From the NCBI RefSeq assembly GCF_001544755.2, contig NZ_FCOF02000003.1:124001-188000 (forward strand): a stretch of DNA of 64,000 nucleotides, given 5' to 3'. Position numbers and translations under genes: made by a program. Numbering within the stretch: the stretch's first letter is position 1; every line of letters begins with the position of its first letter. Shown here piece after piece: positions 35,380-44,700 of this stretch. Below the pieces are notes generated by a model. The model was not told where the DNA came from. It made no database searches and was given only the letters and a program-made list of their open reading frames with translations. The stretch comes from Caballeronia catudaia. Lineage in GTDB: Bacteria > Pseudomonadota > Gammaproteobacteria > Burkholderiales > Burkholderiaceae.

Positions 35380-35396
35380 GCCGGTTTCAAGCCGGC
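35380..35396 (+). promoter_or_regulatory. leader hairpin abutting a ribosome site
   Basis: GCCGG (35380-35384) pairs with CCGGC (35392-35396) around a 7-base loop. GGGAGG, the ribosome site of the next gene, begins at the very next base (35397). Position suggests an effect on translation. Confidence 0.45.
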
Positions 35397-35410
35397 GGGA
35401 GGCCAACGTC

Positions 35411-35596
35411 GTGCTTATCAATAACGAGTTCGAAATCGGCTATCTGGTCGTCGTTTTCGCTTTGCTAGGCGTCGTCCTGATCGGCGCGCTGCTCACGGCG
35501 CTGCATCTGGACCGCTGGCATCCGAAGCTCATCGGCGCGACCCTCGGGGCGTTACTCGGGCTTGCGCTGATCGAAGCGGTGCCGATGCTTACCTGA
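35411..35596 (+). CDS. small two-helix membrane protein, unknown
   Basis: A 61-residue protein that starts with GTG at 35411, eight bases after GGGAGG. Two hydrophobic helices (YLVVVFALLGVVLIGALLTAL and IGATLGALLGLALIEAVPML) are joined by a short HLDRWHPK loop. The N-terminus is acidic (NNEFE). I do not recognise it. It has its own strong promoter and a structured leader, so it is probably expressed on its own. Confidence 0.7.
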   Translation: MLINNEFEIGYLVVVFALLGVVLIGALLTALHLDRWHPKLIGATLGALLGLALIEAVPMLT

Positions 35597-35737
35597 CGAC
35601 ACACCCTGACGTTTCGTCGAGACTTCGGTTGTTCGCGATACCAGGGCGGTACGCGTGTTCTGCAAGCGAGAACATGCGCACCGCCTTGTTTCTCTTGTTC
35701 CTTTCTTCCGCTGATTCCCCGTCTTCCATCTCGCCTT

Positions 35738-35762
35738 GCACTGCATTGGCATAATGCAGTGC
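35738..35762. other. perfect 10-bp hairpin
   Basis: GCACTGCATT (35738-35747) and AATGCAGTGC (35753-35762) pair fully around GGCAT. No T run follows, so it is not a simple terminator. The ATGC core resembles the dispersed intergenic element. Confidence 0.6.
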
Positions 35763-35816
35763 GCGCGCGTGTCGCGCCGTCGCTACCCCTTCCGTTTCAG
35801 CATCGAAAGAGACCGC

Positions 35817-36866
35817 ATGACAGCGATCATTCGCACTCGACGCCGCCTGCACGCCTTCTTCGGCGCACCCGAAGCCAGACGGCTCCTGCGCACCCTGATG
35901 AGTTGCGCCATCAGTTACGGCGCCGCCCGCCTCGCCGCGCTGCCCGAAGGATACTGGGCGCTCATCACGACGCTCGTGATCGTGACGCAGCCGAGCCTCA
36001 CGCAAGCCGTCGATACCGCGCGCGATCAGATCATCGGCGCATTCATCGGCGCGGTCGCCGGCGTGCTCGGCATCGTTGCGATGCAGCACGGCGCGGCGCC
36101 GCTCGCGGTCTTCACCATCGCTCTCCTGCCGCTTGCCGCGTTGAGTGCGAAGCGGCCTGCGTTCAGGCTCGCGTGCGTGACGCTCGTGATCGTCGTGCTG
36201 ATTCCCGCGAGTCCGGGCTCGCCATACGAACGGCCGATGCATCGCGTGCTGGAGATATTGATCGGCGCGGCATCGTCGTTCGTCGTGTCGGCGCTGTGGC
36301 CGAATCGTGCGCTCGACGCCGCGCATCGCAGCGTCGCGGATACGTTGAGGAGCCTCGGCCAGTTGATCGGGCTGTACCTGTCGGGCGATCACGACGATGC
36401 CCGCGCACAGCGCCTCGAAACGCAAAGCACGGACGCGCAGAAAGCACTCGACGACGCGTTGAAGGAGGCCGAGCGCGAACACATCATCGTGCTCGTGCAG
36501 AATCGCCGCTCGGACGCCATCGACAAGGCCGCGCCCTTTCTGCGGCGTCTGCATAGCGATGCGCTGTTTCTTGCAAAGGCGGTATCGCGCCCGGACCGCG
36601 ATGCCTGCGCGGCACGGCTCGGCGCGACGGGTCGCGAGCTACAGGCCTTGTTCGAGGCGCTCGCGAGCGTGCTCGCCTCGAATCGTCAGGACGATGCGAA
36701 GCTCGCGCGCGTGCGTTCTTCGGCGGGCGAGTTGAAGGCCATGCTCACGGCGCAAGAGCCGACGCACGGCGCGCAGCAAGTGGCGCAGTTCGTCGTCGGG
36801 TTGATCGTCGCGGATCTCGATGCGTTGATCGCGACGATCTATCCGCTCAAGGAACAGTCTGCCTAA
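35817..36866 (+). CDS. FUSC family membrane protein (aromatic-acid exporter-like)
   Basis: A 349-residue protein. Residues about 20-165 contain six hydrophobic segments (YWALITTLVIVTQPSL is the FUSC motif); residues about 170-340 form a helical cytoplasmic domain with many Asp, Glu and Arg. This is the half-size FUSC layout of p-hydroxybenzoate/fusaric-acid efflux relatives (AaeB, YccS). Export of aromatic acids is plausible. Its stop overlaps the convergent aldolase-like gene by 3 bases. Confidence 0.82.
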   Translation: MTAIIRTRRRLHAFFGAPEARRLLRTLMSCAISYGAARLAALPEGYWALITTLVIVTQPSLTQAVDTARDQIIGAFIGAVAGVLGIVAMQHGAAPLAVFTIALLPLAALSAKRPAFRLACVTLVIVVLIPASPGSPYERPMHRVLEILIGAASSFVVSALWPNRALDAAHRSVADTLRSLGQLIGLYLSGDHDDARAQRLETQSTDAQKALDDALKEAEREHIIVLVQNRRSDAIDKAAPFLRRLHSDALFLAKAVSRPDRDACAARLGATGRELQALFEALASVLASNRQDDAKLARVRSSAGELKAMLTAQEPTHGAQQVAQFVVGLIVADLDALIATIYPLKEQSA

Positions 36867-38044
36867 CGCGAGAGACCGCGCGCGTCGATCGGCCATATGT
36901 CCGTCACGCGCTCGCCGCGATAGCACACGTATTCGTCGTAGAGATTCACGGTCGGATCGCAATGTCCCGGCGGCAACAGGAGACGTTGGCCGACGAGCCG
37001 CGCGAAGTCGTCGTCGGGCGCGTGCTGCGCTTGCAGCATGCCGTGCTCGTCGTTTGCGGACACATAAGTCAACGCGGCCTCGATACTCGCATCGAGCCAA
37101 TGCGCGCTGCGCGGCAAGCCCGAATCGACCGCGAGACCTTTGAGACCTGCATCGCATACGGCCATGCCGGGACGCGTCGCGCTCATGACCGTCGACAGCA
37201 CGAAAAGGCTATGACGCCAGCGCAGTTCGCCGCTCCAGCCAATGCCGCCGTAGTCGCCGTCCATGAAGAGATACGAGCCGGGTTGCAGTTCGGTGAAGAC
37301 GCCGCTGGCTGCATCGAATTCGACGGTGCCGGTGCCGCCGCCCGTCACGATGGCGCAACGCACGCCGCGTGCATCGAGCGCGCGGACATAGCGTGCGGCA
37401 ATGTCCGCGGCGCGCTGCGCTTCGGTCTTGCGCGCACTCCAGTCGGCCACATGCTGGATGCCGCCGTGATAAGCCTGAATGCCCGCGAGCCTCAACGCGT
37501 TTTGCGCGGCGATGCCATCGACGAGTGCAAGCAGCGCGTCTTCGCTCGTCACGCCGCAGCGATGCTGACCGGCGTCGATTTCGGGCAGGACGTCGATCGT
37601 CACGCCGGCGCGCGCGGCCGCTTCGCCGAGTGCCCGCACTTGCGGCAACGCATCCACGCACACCGACAGCCGCACATGGGATGCGAGTTCGACGGCCATC
37701 GCCAGCTTGTCCGCGCCGACGAACTCGTTGCTCACATGAATGCTCGCAATGCCCGCCGCCGCGAATGGATAGGCCTCCGACAGCTTCTGGCAACACACGC
37801 CGACCGCGCCCGCTTCGATCTGACGCTTCGCGATCTCGCTGGACTTGTGCGCCTTGGCATGCGGCCGCAAGGCGACGCCATGTCGCGCCGCGAACGCGGA
37901 CATCGCCGCAAGATTGGCGTCGAACGCGTCGAGGTCGAGCGTCAGGGAAGGCGTGGCGACGGATGCGAGCGTGTCGCCCACTCGGGCGGCGGGAGGAGGT
38001 GCGAGCGTCATGGCGAATCGTGGCGATGAAGTGGAATCAGGCAT
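36863..38044 (-). CDS. D-threonine aldolase / D-serine deaminase-like PLP enzyme (DSD1 family)
   Basis: A 393-residue fold-type III PLP enzyme. K64 in LRPHAKAHKS is the Schiff-base lysine, and PPGHCDPTVNLYDEYV near the C-terminus has the His and Asp that hold the divalent metal in D-threonine aldolase and D-serine dehydratase. VTGGGTGT binds the PLP phosphate. Known members cleave or deaminate beta-hydroxy D-amino acids, including erythro-3-hydroxyaspartate to glyoxylate and glycine. A glyoxylate aminotransferase lies in the same direction further upstream. The exact substrate is open. An internal start at residue 12 is possible. Confidence 0.85.
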   Translation of the reverse strand: MPDSTSSPRFAMTLAPPPAARVGDTLASVATPSLTLDLDAFDANLAAMSAFAARHGVALRPHAKAHKSSEIAKRQIEAGAVGVCCQKLSEAYPFAAAGIASIHVSNEFVGADKLAMAVELASHVRLSVCVDALPQVRALGEAAARAGVTIDVLPEIDAGQHRCGVTSEDALLALVDGIAAQNALRLAGIQAYHGGIQHVADWSARKTEAQRAADIAARYVRALDARGVRCAIVTGGGTGTVEFDAASGVFTELQPGSYLFMDGDYGGIGWSGELRWRHSLFVLSTVMSATRPGMAVCDAGLKGLAVDSGLPRSAHWLDASIEAALTYVSANDEHGMLQAQHAPDDDFARLVGQRLLLPPGHCDPTVNLYDEYVCYRGERVTDIWPIDARGLSR

Positions 38045-38057
38045 CGATCATAGCGCC

Positions 38058-38078
38058 GCATTTTGCATGACGAATGCA
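38058..38078 (-). repeat. dispersed element, reverse orientation
   Basis: GCATTTTGCATGACGAATGCA lies between the CoA transferase and aldolase-like genes; read on the minus strand it contains ATGCAAAATGC. Confidence 0.55.
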
Positions 38079-38104
38079 TAAAACCATCCGCTCGCCCGTC
38101 GACG

Positions 38105-39331
38105 TCACGCCGGAACCTCGGTTTCGAGAATCGCGCCTTCGTCCTTGAGCGCCTGGATGCGCGCGTCGTCGAAGCCGTACTCGCCGAGGACTTCGCCGGT
38201 GTGCTGCCCGAGAAGCGGCGCGGGACGTGAGGCCTTCGTGCATCCCTCGGAGAAGTGAATCGGCAAGCCGATGCCGCGCATCGGGCCCGCGAGCGGATGC
38301 GCCGTCTCCACGATCATCCCCCGCGCGATCGCCTGCTCGTGCGACGACGCCTCGGGCACGCCAAGCACCGCGCCGCTCGGAAGGCCGATCTCGTCGAAGC
38401 TCGCGAGCCACTCGTCCGTGGTGCGCTCGGCGAGCCGCGCGCTCAGGATCTCGACCAGCGCCTCGCGATGCTTCAGGCGGCCCGCGTTCGTCTGAAAGCG
38501 CTGGTCATCGGCGATACCGGGAATGTTCAACACGCCGACGAGACGCTCGTAGTTGCTCTGATTCGCCGCGCCGATATTGACCCAGCCATCGCGCGTGCGA
38601 AACGCCTGATACGGCGCGCTCGTCGGATTCGCGGAGCCCGCTTTCGGCAATACGGTGCCGTCGGCGAAGTAGTTCGCGAAGGCCCAGTACATTTGCTGCA
38701 GGCCGGCTTCGAAGAGCGACGTATCGACCATCTGGCCAAGGCCAGTCGCCTGCTTGCGCGCATAGGCCGCGCTGATGCCGAGCGCCGCCAGAATCCCCGC
38801 GTTGATATCGGTGACGGGAGAACCCGCCTTGATCGGCGCCTGCCCCGGCTCGCCCGTCATGCTCATCAGGCCGCTCAAGCCTTGCGCGATCAGATCGAAG
38901 CCGCCCTTGTCGGCCATCGGCCCGCTGCGGCCATAACCCGATATCGCACAGTAAATGAGGCCGGGGTTCATCGCCTTGAGGCTTTCGTAGCCCATGCCGA
39001 GCTTTTCCATCGTGCCGCGCCGATAGTTTTCCGTCACGACGTCCGCGCTCGCGAGCATCTTCCTCAGCACTTCCTTGCCGCCTGCGGTCTTCAGGTTGAG
39101 CGCGATGCCCCGCTTGTTGCGGTTCACGATCATGAACGATGCCGATTCGCCGCTCGCGAGAATCGGTGCGAAACGCCTGCAATCGTCGCCATTGGGGATC
39201 TTTTCGACCTTGATCACATCGGCGCCCATGTCGGCGAGCATCATCCCGCAGATGGGCCCGGACATGATGTGCGCGAGTTCGATCACGCGCATGCCTGCAA
39301 GCGGTCCCGCGCCTGGTTTCATGTCTGTCAT
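38105..39331 (-). CDS. CaiB/BaiF family CoA transferase
   Basis: A 408-residue family III CoA transferase. The N-terminal RVIELAHIMSGPICGMMLADMGADVIKVE, and the catalytic Asp D146 in KGGFDLIAQGLSGLM are typical. These enzymes move CoA between acyl donors and an acid. Its ATG is one base after the stop of the enoyl-CoA hydratase gene, so the two work together: activation or transfer of CoA, followed by hydration or isomerisation. Substrate not deducible. Confidence 0.9.
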   Translation of the reverse strand: MTDMKPGAGPLAGMRVIELAHIMSGPICGMMLADMGADVIKVEKIPNGDDCRRFAPILASGESASFMIVNRNKRGIALNLKTAGGKEVLRKMLASADVVTENYRRGTMEKLGMGYESLKAMNPGLIYCAISGYGRSGPMADKGGFDLIAQGLSGLMSMTGEPGQAPIKAGSPVTDINAGILAALGISAAYARKQATGLGQMVDTSLFEAGLQQMYWAFANYFADGTVLPKAGSANPTSAPYQAFRTRDGWVNIGAANQSNYERLVGVLNIPGIADDQRFQTNAGRLKHREALVEILSARLAERTTDEWLASFDEIGLPSGAVLGVPEASSHEQAIARGMIVETAHPLAGPMRGIGLPIHFSEGCTKASRPAPLLGQHTGEVLGEYGFDDARIQALKDEGAILETEVPA

Positions 39332-39332
39332 G

Positions 39333-40115
39333 TCAACGTCCCTTGAATTGCGGTTTGATCTTGTCGAGGAAAGCCTGATAGCCCGTGCGGAAATCCTCGG
39401 TGCCAAAGCAGGCGAAGCCTTCGTCGCGTTCCGCGTCGGTGAGCGGCGCGGGCTCCATCACGCGGCCCACGAACTGCTTGTGCCAGCGCGCGACGAGCGG
39501 CGCGCCGTCCGCGATGCGCCGCGCGGTTTCGTAAGCATGCGCGGTGACTTCGCCGTCTGCGACGACGCGCGTGACGAGTCCTTTCGCAAGCGCTTCCCGC
39601 GCGTCGAAGATGCGTCCTTCGAGAAGAATCTCGAGCGCGGCGGCGGGCCCCGCGAGACGCACGAGACCTTCCATTTCGGCATGCGCCATGACGAGGCCGA
39701 GGTTCTTGATGGGCACGCCGAAGCGGCTCGATTCAGCGCAGATGCGCAGATCGCACATCGCCGCGATTTCGAGGCCGCCGCCGACGCAGATGCCGTGGAT
39801 CATCGCGACGATCGGATGGCGGCATTCGCGTAATGCATGCAAAGTGCGATGCATGATCGCGCCGTAGGCACGCGCCTGCTCGACATTGGCGCGATCCGTG
39901 CGGAACTCTCCGATGTCGTTGCCCGGCGAGAACGCCTTCTCGCCCGCGCCGCGCAGCACGATGCAGCGCAGCGAATCGTCGCCGGACAGCGTCTCGATGG
40001 TGTCGCCCAGCGAGCGCCAGAGATACTTCGTCATCGCGTTGAGCTTCTCGGGCCGGTCGATGACGACCGTCGCGATATCGCCGTCGCGCTCGATCAGAAT
40101 GGATGGCTCGGCCAC
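39333..40115 (-). CDS. enoyl-CoA hydratase/isomerase family protein
   Basis: A 260-residue crotonase. VIDRPEKLNAMTKYLW, LRGAGEKAFSPGNDIGEF (first oxyanion segment) and HGICVGGGLEIAAMCDLRIC (second) are intact. GTG at 40115 is preceded by AAGGAGG; the longer ATG start at 40142 would run through intergenic repeat. The catalytic Glu pair of true hydratases is not obvious (LGLVMAHAEM), so isomerase or hydrolase activity is possible. It pairs with the CoA transferase. Confidence 0.88.
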   Translation of the reverse strand: MAEPSILIERDGDIATVVIDRPEKLNAMTKYLWRSLGDTIETLSGDDSLRCIVLRGAGEKAFSPGNDIGEFRTDRANVEQARAYGAIMHRTLHALRECRHPIVAMIHGICVGGGLEIAAMCDLRICAESSRFGVPIKNLGLVMAHAEMEGLVRLAGPAAALEILLEGRIFDAREALAKGLVTRVVADGEVTAHAYETARRIADGAPLVARWHKQFVGRVMEPAPLTDAERDEGFACFGTEDFRTGYQAFLDKIKPQFKGR

Positions 40116-40154
40116 AGCGCCTCCTTGAATTGAATGCTGCATGCGTTATTCGAT

Positions 40155-40187
40155 GCGGTTCAATGCATGCAAAATGCATCGAACCGC
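40155..40187. repeat. 14-bp hairpin made of the dispersed element
   Basis: GCGGTTCAATGCAT (40155-40168) and ATGCATCGAACCGC (40174-40187) pair with one G-T wobble around GCAAA. The centre is GCATGCAAAATGC. It lies between the transporter and hydratase genes of the same strand, with no T run. Confidence 0.7.
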
Positions 40188-40200
40188 CGTGCTTGCACGA

Positions 40201-41496
40201 TCAGACGAACTTGCGCGCGGGCGCCGGGTCGTCTTTTCCCTTGTCCTTTTCCTCTTCGAGCGCGCGGTCCGGGCGCATCGTGAACGAGAGGATGATGCCG
40301 ACCGCCATCAGGATCATCGACACCGTGAATGGCAGGTTCCAGTTGCCGGTGCGGTCGATGAGCCAGCCGCCCAGTACCGGACTGATGATCGCCGCGAGCG
40401 CCGAGCCGGAATTCATGATGCCGGACGCGGTGCCCGCATGCTTCGGCGCGATATCCATCGGCACGGACCACATCGGGCCAATCGTCATCTCGTTGAAGAA
40501 GAAGCCGGCCGACAGGCACACGGCCACGAGCCCGATCGAGATATCGGAGATCAGCATGATCGGCGCGAGCGACAGCAGCGTCAGCGCCATGCACACGCCC
40601 ACCATCACGTTGCGCGCGAGGCGCACGTTGCCGCTCTTTCTGAGGATGCGGTCCGTCACCGAGCCGCCGAGCCAGTCGCCGAGCACGCCCGCGAAGAACA
40701 CGCCCGAAGCGAACAGCGCCGACTTGCCGAGCTGCATGTGATAGTTGTGCAGGAAGTACTGCGGGATCCAGCCGAGAAAGAGCCACAGCACCCAGCCGTA
40801 GCAGAAGTACACCGCGGTGACGGGCGCCATCCGCCCGAGCAGCGTGCGCCACGGCACGGGCGTGCGTTGCTTCACGCCCGAGTAAGTCGCGAGCGTCGCG
40901 CATTCGGTTTCCGTAATGCGCGGATGATCGCGCGGATTGTCGCGGAAGTAGAACACCCACGCCAACGCCCACAGGAAGCTGATGATCCCGGTGATGACGA
41001 ACGCGCCGCGCCAGCTCGTCGCAACCATGAGCCAGACGATGAGCGGCGGCGCCACCGCATTGCCGATCCGTGATGCTGCATGCGTAATGCCTTGTGCAAA
41101 GCCGCGCTGGTCCGCGGGCATCCAGTTGGACATTGCGCGCGTCGCGGTCGGGAAGGTCGCGCCTTCACCGAGCCCGAGCAGCACGCGCGCGACGATCAGC
41201 GAAGCGAAGCCGCCCGCGAGACCGGTCAGCACCGTGGCGCCCGCCCAGATGATCGCGCACAGCGTGAGCGTGCGGCGCGGCCCGAAGCGGTCGCCCACCC
41301 ATCCGCCGATGATCTGAAACACGAGATACGGATACGCGAATGCGGAAAACACGAAACCGACCTGCGTGTGCGAGAGGCCGAGTTCGACGCCGAACTGACT
41401 CGCCGCGGTACTGACATTGACCCGGTCGATATAGGTGATGAAATACATCGCGCATAGCAGCAGCAAAACGCGCGTGGTGGCTCGACGGAACATCAT
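40201..41496 (-). CDS. MFS transporter, ACS type
   Basis: A 431-residue 12-helix transporter. LCAMYFITYIDRVNVSTAASQF is the ACS motif. AAGGAG lies ahead of the ATG at 41496 (a second Met codon follows). It sits between the FAD/Fe-S dehydrogenase and the CoA genes on one strand, so it probably brings in the acid they degrade. Ends with a charged tail (EEEKDKGKDD). Confidence 0.87.
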   Translation of the reverse strand: MMFRRATTRVLLLLCAMYFITYIDRVNVSTAASQFGVELGLSHTQVGFVFSAFAYPYLVFQIIGGWVGDRFGPRRTLTLCAIIWAGATVLTGLAGGFASLIVARVLLGLGEGATFPTATRAMSNWMPADQRGFAQGITHAASRIGNAVAPPLIVWLMVATSWRGAFVITGIISFLWALAWVFYFRDNPRDHPRITETECATLATYSGVKQRTPVPWRTLLGRMAPVTAVYFCYGWVLWLFLGWIPQYFLHNYHMQLGKSALFASGVFFAGVLGDWLGGSVTDRILRKSGNVRLARNVMVGVCMALTLLSLAPIMLISDISIGLVAVCLSAGFFFNEMTIGPMWSVPMDIAPKHAGTASGIMNSGSALAAIISPVLGGWLIDRTGNWNLPFTVSMILMAVGIILSFTMRPDRALEEEKDKGKDDPAPARKFV

Positions 41497-41615
41497 CGTC
41501 TCCTTGGTAACCGCGTGCGCGGGCCGACGCCTTCATCGTGGAATGGCGCCGGATGTCACGGCATGCGGAACTTCGCTTGGGTACGTCGGATGAAGGTTGC
41601 GGCTCGATAGGCGCG

Positions 41616-41669
41616 CTATTGCGTTCGGCGGCGCAGCTTGCGGATGCGTGGTTTGCGCGGTGATGTCAT
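41616..41669 (-). CDS. possible 17-residue basic peptide or leader ORF
   Basis: ATG at 41669 with AGGAG eight bases upstream opens a 17-codon frame, MTSPRKPRIRKLRRRTQ, ending in TAG. Eight of 17 residues are Lys or Arg. It stands in the 250-bp gap between the dehydrogenase and MFS genes and in their direction. The ribosome site is good, but so short a frame may arise by chance. Confidence 0.3.
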   Translation of the reverse strand: MTSPRKPRIRKLRRRTQ

Positions 41670-41746
41670 TGGCTTGTCTCCTGGTCGCGGCTCGTCACTG
41701 TCCGCTGTTTTGCATCGTTGAAAGAAAATCTCTCGTCTCGCTGTCG

Positions 41747-44700
41747 TCAGTCCTTTGCATCGAGCGCCATGTCGAGCACACGTGCGACATGCAGCGCTTC
41801 CCTTTGCGCGCCATCCGCGATCTGATGACGGCAACTCGTGCCGTCAGCGACGATCAGCGCATCGCGCGCCGCGCGCACGGCCGGCAGCAGCGACAGCTCC
41901 GCCATTGCCTGCGATGCGTCGTAATGCTCCGCTTCATAGCCGAAGCTGCCGGCCATGCCGCAGCACGATGACTCGATCGTCTTTACGTCGAGGCCGGGTA
42001 TCCAGCCGAGCACTTTCTCGACGGGACGCACGGCATCGAACGCTTTCTGATGGCAATGTCCGTGCAACATCGCATTCGATCGATCGAGCGCCTTGAGCTT
42101 AAGTTTCAATCGCCCTGCCGCCTCTTCTCGCACGAGGAATTCCTCGAAGAGAAACGATGCCTTCGCGAGCTGTTTAGCGGCATCGCCATAGCCATAACCG
42201 AGGAACTCGTCGCGCAAGGAAAGCAGGCACGACGGCTCCAGTCCGACGATCGCCACACCGCGTTCGACATAAGGCATGAGCGCATCGAGCGCGCGGCGCG
42301 CTTCGGCCTTTGCTTCATCGACGAGACCGGCGGAGAGGAACGTGCGCCCGCAACATAGGGGCCGCTCCCCCGCCTTCACGTTGAGATGAACCGTGTAGCC
42401 CGCGGCTTCCAGCACGCGCTTCGCCGCACGCGCGTTGTCGGGCTCCATGTAGTTGTTGAAGGTGTCGACGAAGAGCAACACTTCATTGCTTAGCGATGCT
42501 GATGGCTTGCTCTGCGCGCCTTGCAGAAAAGGCTTCGTGAAGCGTGGCAACGCGCGTTGCGGCGCGAGGCCGATCTTCGTCTTGAGCCAACGTGCGACGT
42601 CTGGCATGCTTTCTTCGATTGCTTTCGACAAAGCCGGCATGCGGCTAGCATACGGCGCGTAACGCGGCAGAAAAGCGATCAGTCGCTCGCGCAGGCGCAC
42701 GCCGTGACGCGCTGTCCACGCGGCGCGCGCCTCGATCTTGATGCGCGCCATATCGACGCCCGTCGGACAATCGCGCTTGCAGCCCTTGCACGATACGCAC
42801 AGATCGAGCACGTCCTTCACGTCCCGACTGGCGAGGCCGTCATCGCCCAACTGTCCCGACAACGCCAGCCGCAACGTATTCGCGCGGCCACGCGTGAGAT
42901 GCTGCTCGTCCTTCGTGATGCGATAGCTCGGGCACATCGTGCCCGCATCGAACTTGCGGCAATGGCCGTTGTTGTTGCACATCTCGACCGCTTTCGCGAG
43001 TCCGCCCGACAGATCGCCGCCCGAGCCAGGCGAGCCCTCTTCGCCCGTCAGCGGATCGCGCGTGACGTTCCATGCGGACCAGTCGAGACGCGGCGTCAAT
43101 GCGCGTTCGCGATACGAAGGCGGAAAGCGGAAGTTGCTCGCATCGTCCATCTTCGGCGGCGCGACGATGCGATCCGGGCTCAACTGGTTCTCGGGATCGA
43201 AGAGCTGCTTGATATCCCGAAACGCCTCGTTGATGCGCGGACCGTACTGCCATGCGACCCATTCGCCGCGGCACAGACCATCGCCGTGTTCGCCCGAGAA
43301 TGCGCCCTTGTATTCGCGCACCATCGCGGCCGCCTCTTCTGCGATCGCGCGCATCTTGATGGCCCCGTCGCGGCGCATGTCGAGAATCGGCCGTACATGC
43401 AGCGTGCCCACGCTCGCATGCGCGTACCACGTTCCTTCCGTTCCGTGCTTCCTGAAAACTTCGGTGAGACGGCTCGTGTATTCGGCGAGATGTTCGAGCG
43501 GCACCGCGCAGTCTTCGATGAAGGACACCGGCTTGCCATCGCCCTTCATGCTCATCATGATGTTCAGGCCCGCCTTGCGCACGTCCCACAGCGCCTTTTG
43601 CGCACCGGCGCCGGGCATCTGCACGACGGAGCCAGGCAAGCCGAGATCGTCCATCAGTTCGACGAGCTGCGCGAGCTTCGCGACTTGTGCGTCGCGATCC
43701 GCGCCCGCGAATTCGACGAGCAACACCGCTTGCGGCCGGCCGACCAGCGCTTTTTCGATGACGGGTTTGAAAGCCGGATTCGACATCGCGAGATCAATCA
43801 TCGTGCGATCGACCAGTTCCACCGCGACGGGTCCGAGCTTCACGATGTGCTGCGTCATCTCCATCGCATCGTAGAAGCTCGGGAAGTTCACGACGCCCAG
43901 CGTCTTGTGCGCGGGCAGCGGTGCGAGCTTCAACGTCAGTTGACGGCTGAATGCGAGCGTGCCCTCCGATCCGACGAGCAGATTGGCGAGATTGGGCTCA
44001 CCGTCGGCGCTGAAAGCAAGCGGACTCTGACAATCGAATAGATCGAGGTTGTAGCCGGCCACGCGCCGCAGCACCTTCGGTATGCGCTCGCGCATTTCCT
44101 GCTGTTCGCGCATCGCAATGCTGCGAATTCCGTCGACGAGATCGCGCGTGCGCGCTTCTATCGTCATGGTCGAGAGCCTGCCGAAAGCGGCTTCGTGACC
44201 ATCGGCGAGGATCGCTTCGATCGCCTCGACGTTATGCACCATGATCCCGTATTCCATCGAGCGCGAGCCGCACGAGTTGTTGCCCGCCATGCCGCCGATG
44301 GTGCATTGCGCGCTCGTCGACACATCCACCGGAAACCACAGGCCATGCGGCTTGAGCCACGCGTTCAGATGATCGAGCACGACGCCCGGCTCGACCGTCA
44401 CCGTGCGCGCGTCCTTGTCGAAGCGAACGATGTTGTTGAGCCACTTGGTCGTGTCGATGACGAGCGCCTCGCCCGTCGTCTGCCCGCACTGGCTCGTGCC
44501 CGCGCCGCGCGCAAGCACGCTTGCATGGCTATCGCGTGCGATCTGCAACGCGAGGCGCAAGTCGTCTTGATCTTTCGGCACGACGACGCCGAGCGGCATG
44601 ATCTGATAGATCGATGCATCGGTGGCGTAGCGCCCGCGCGATGCGCGATCGAACAACACATCGCCCTTCAGTTCGCGCTGCAAGCGCGCCTGCAGCGGCG

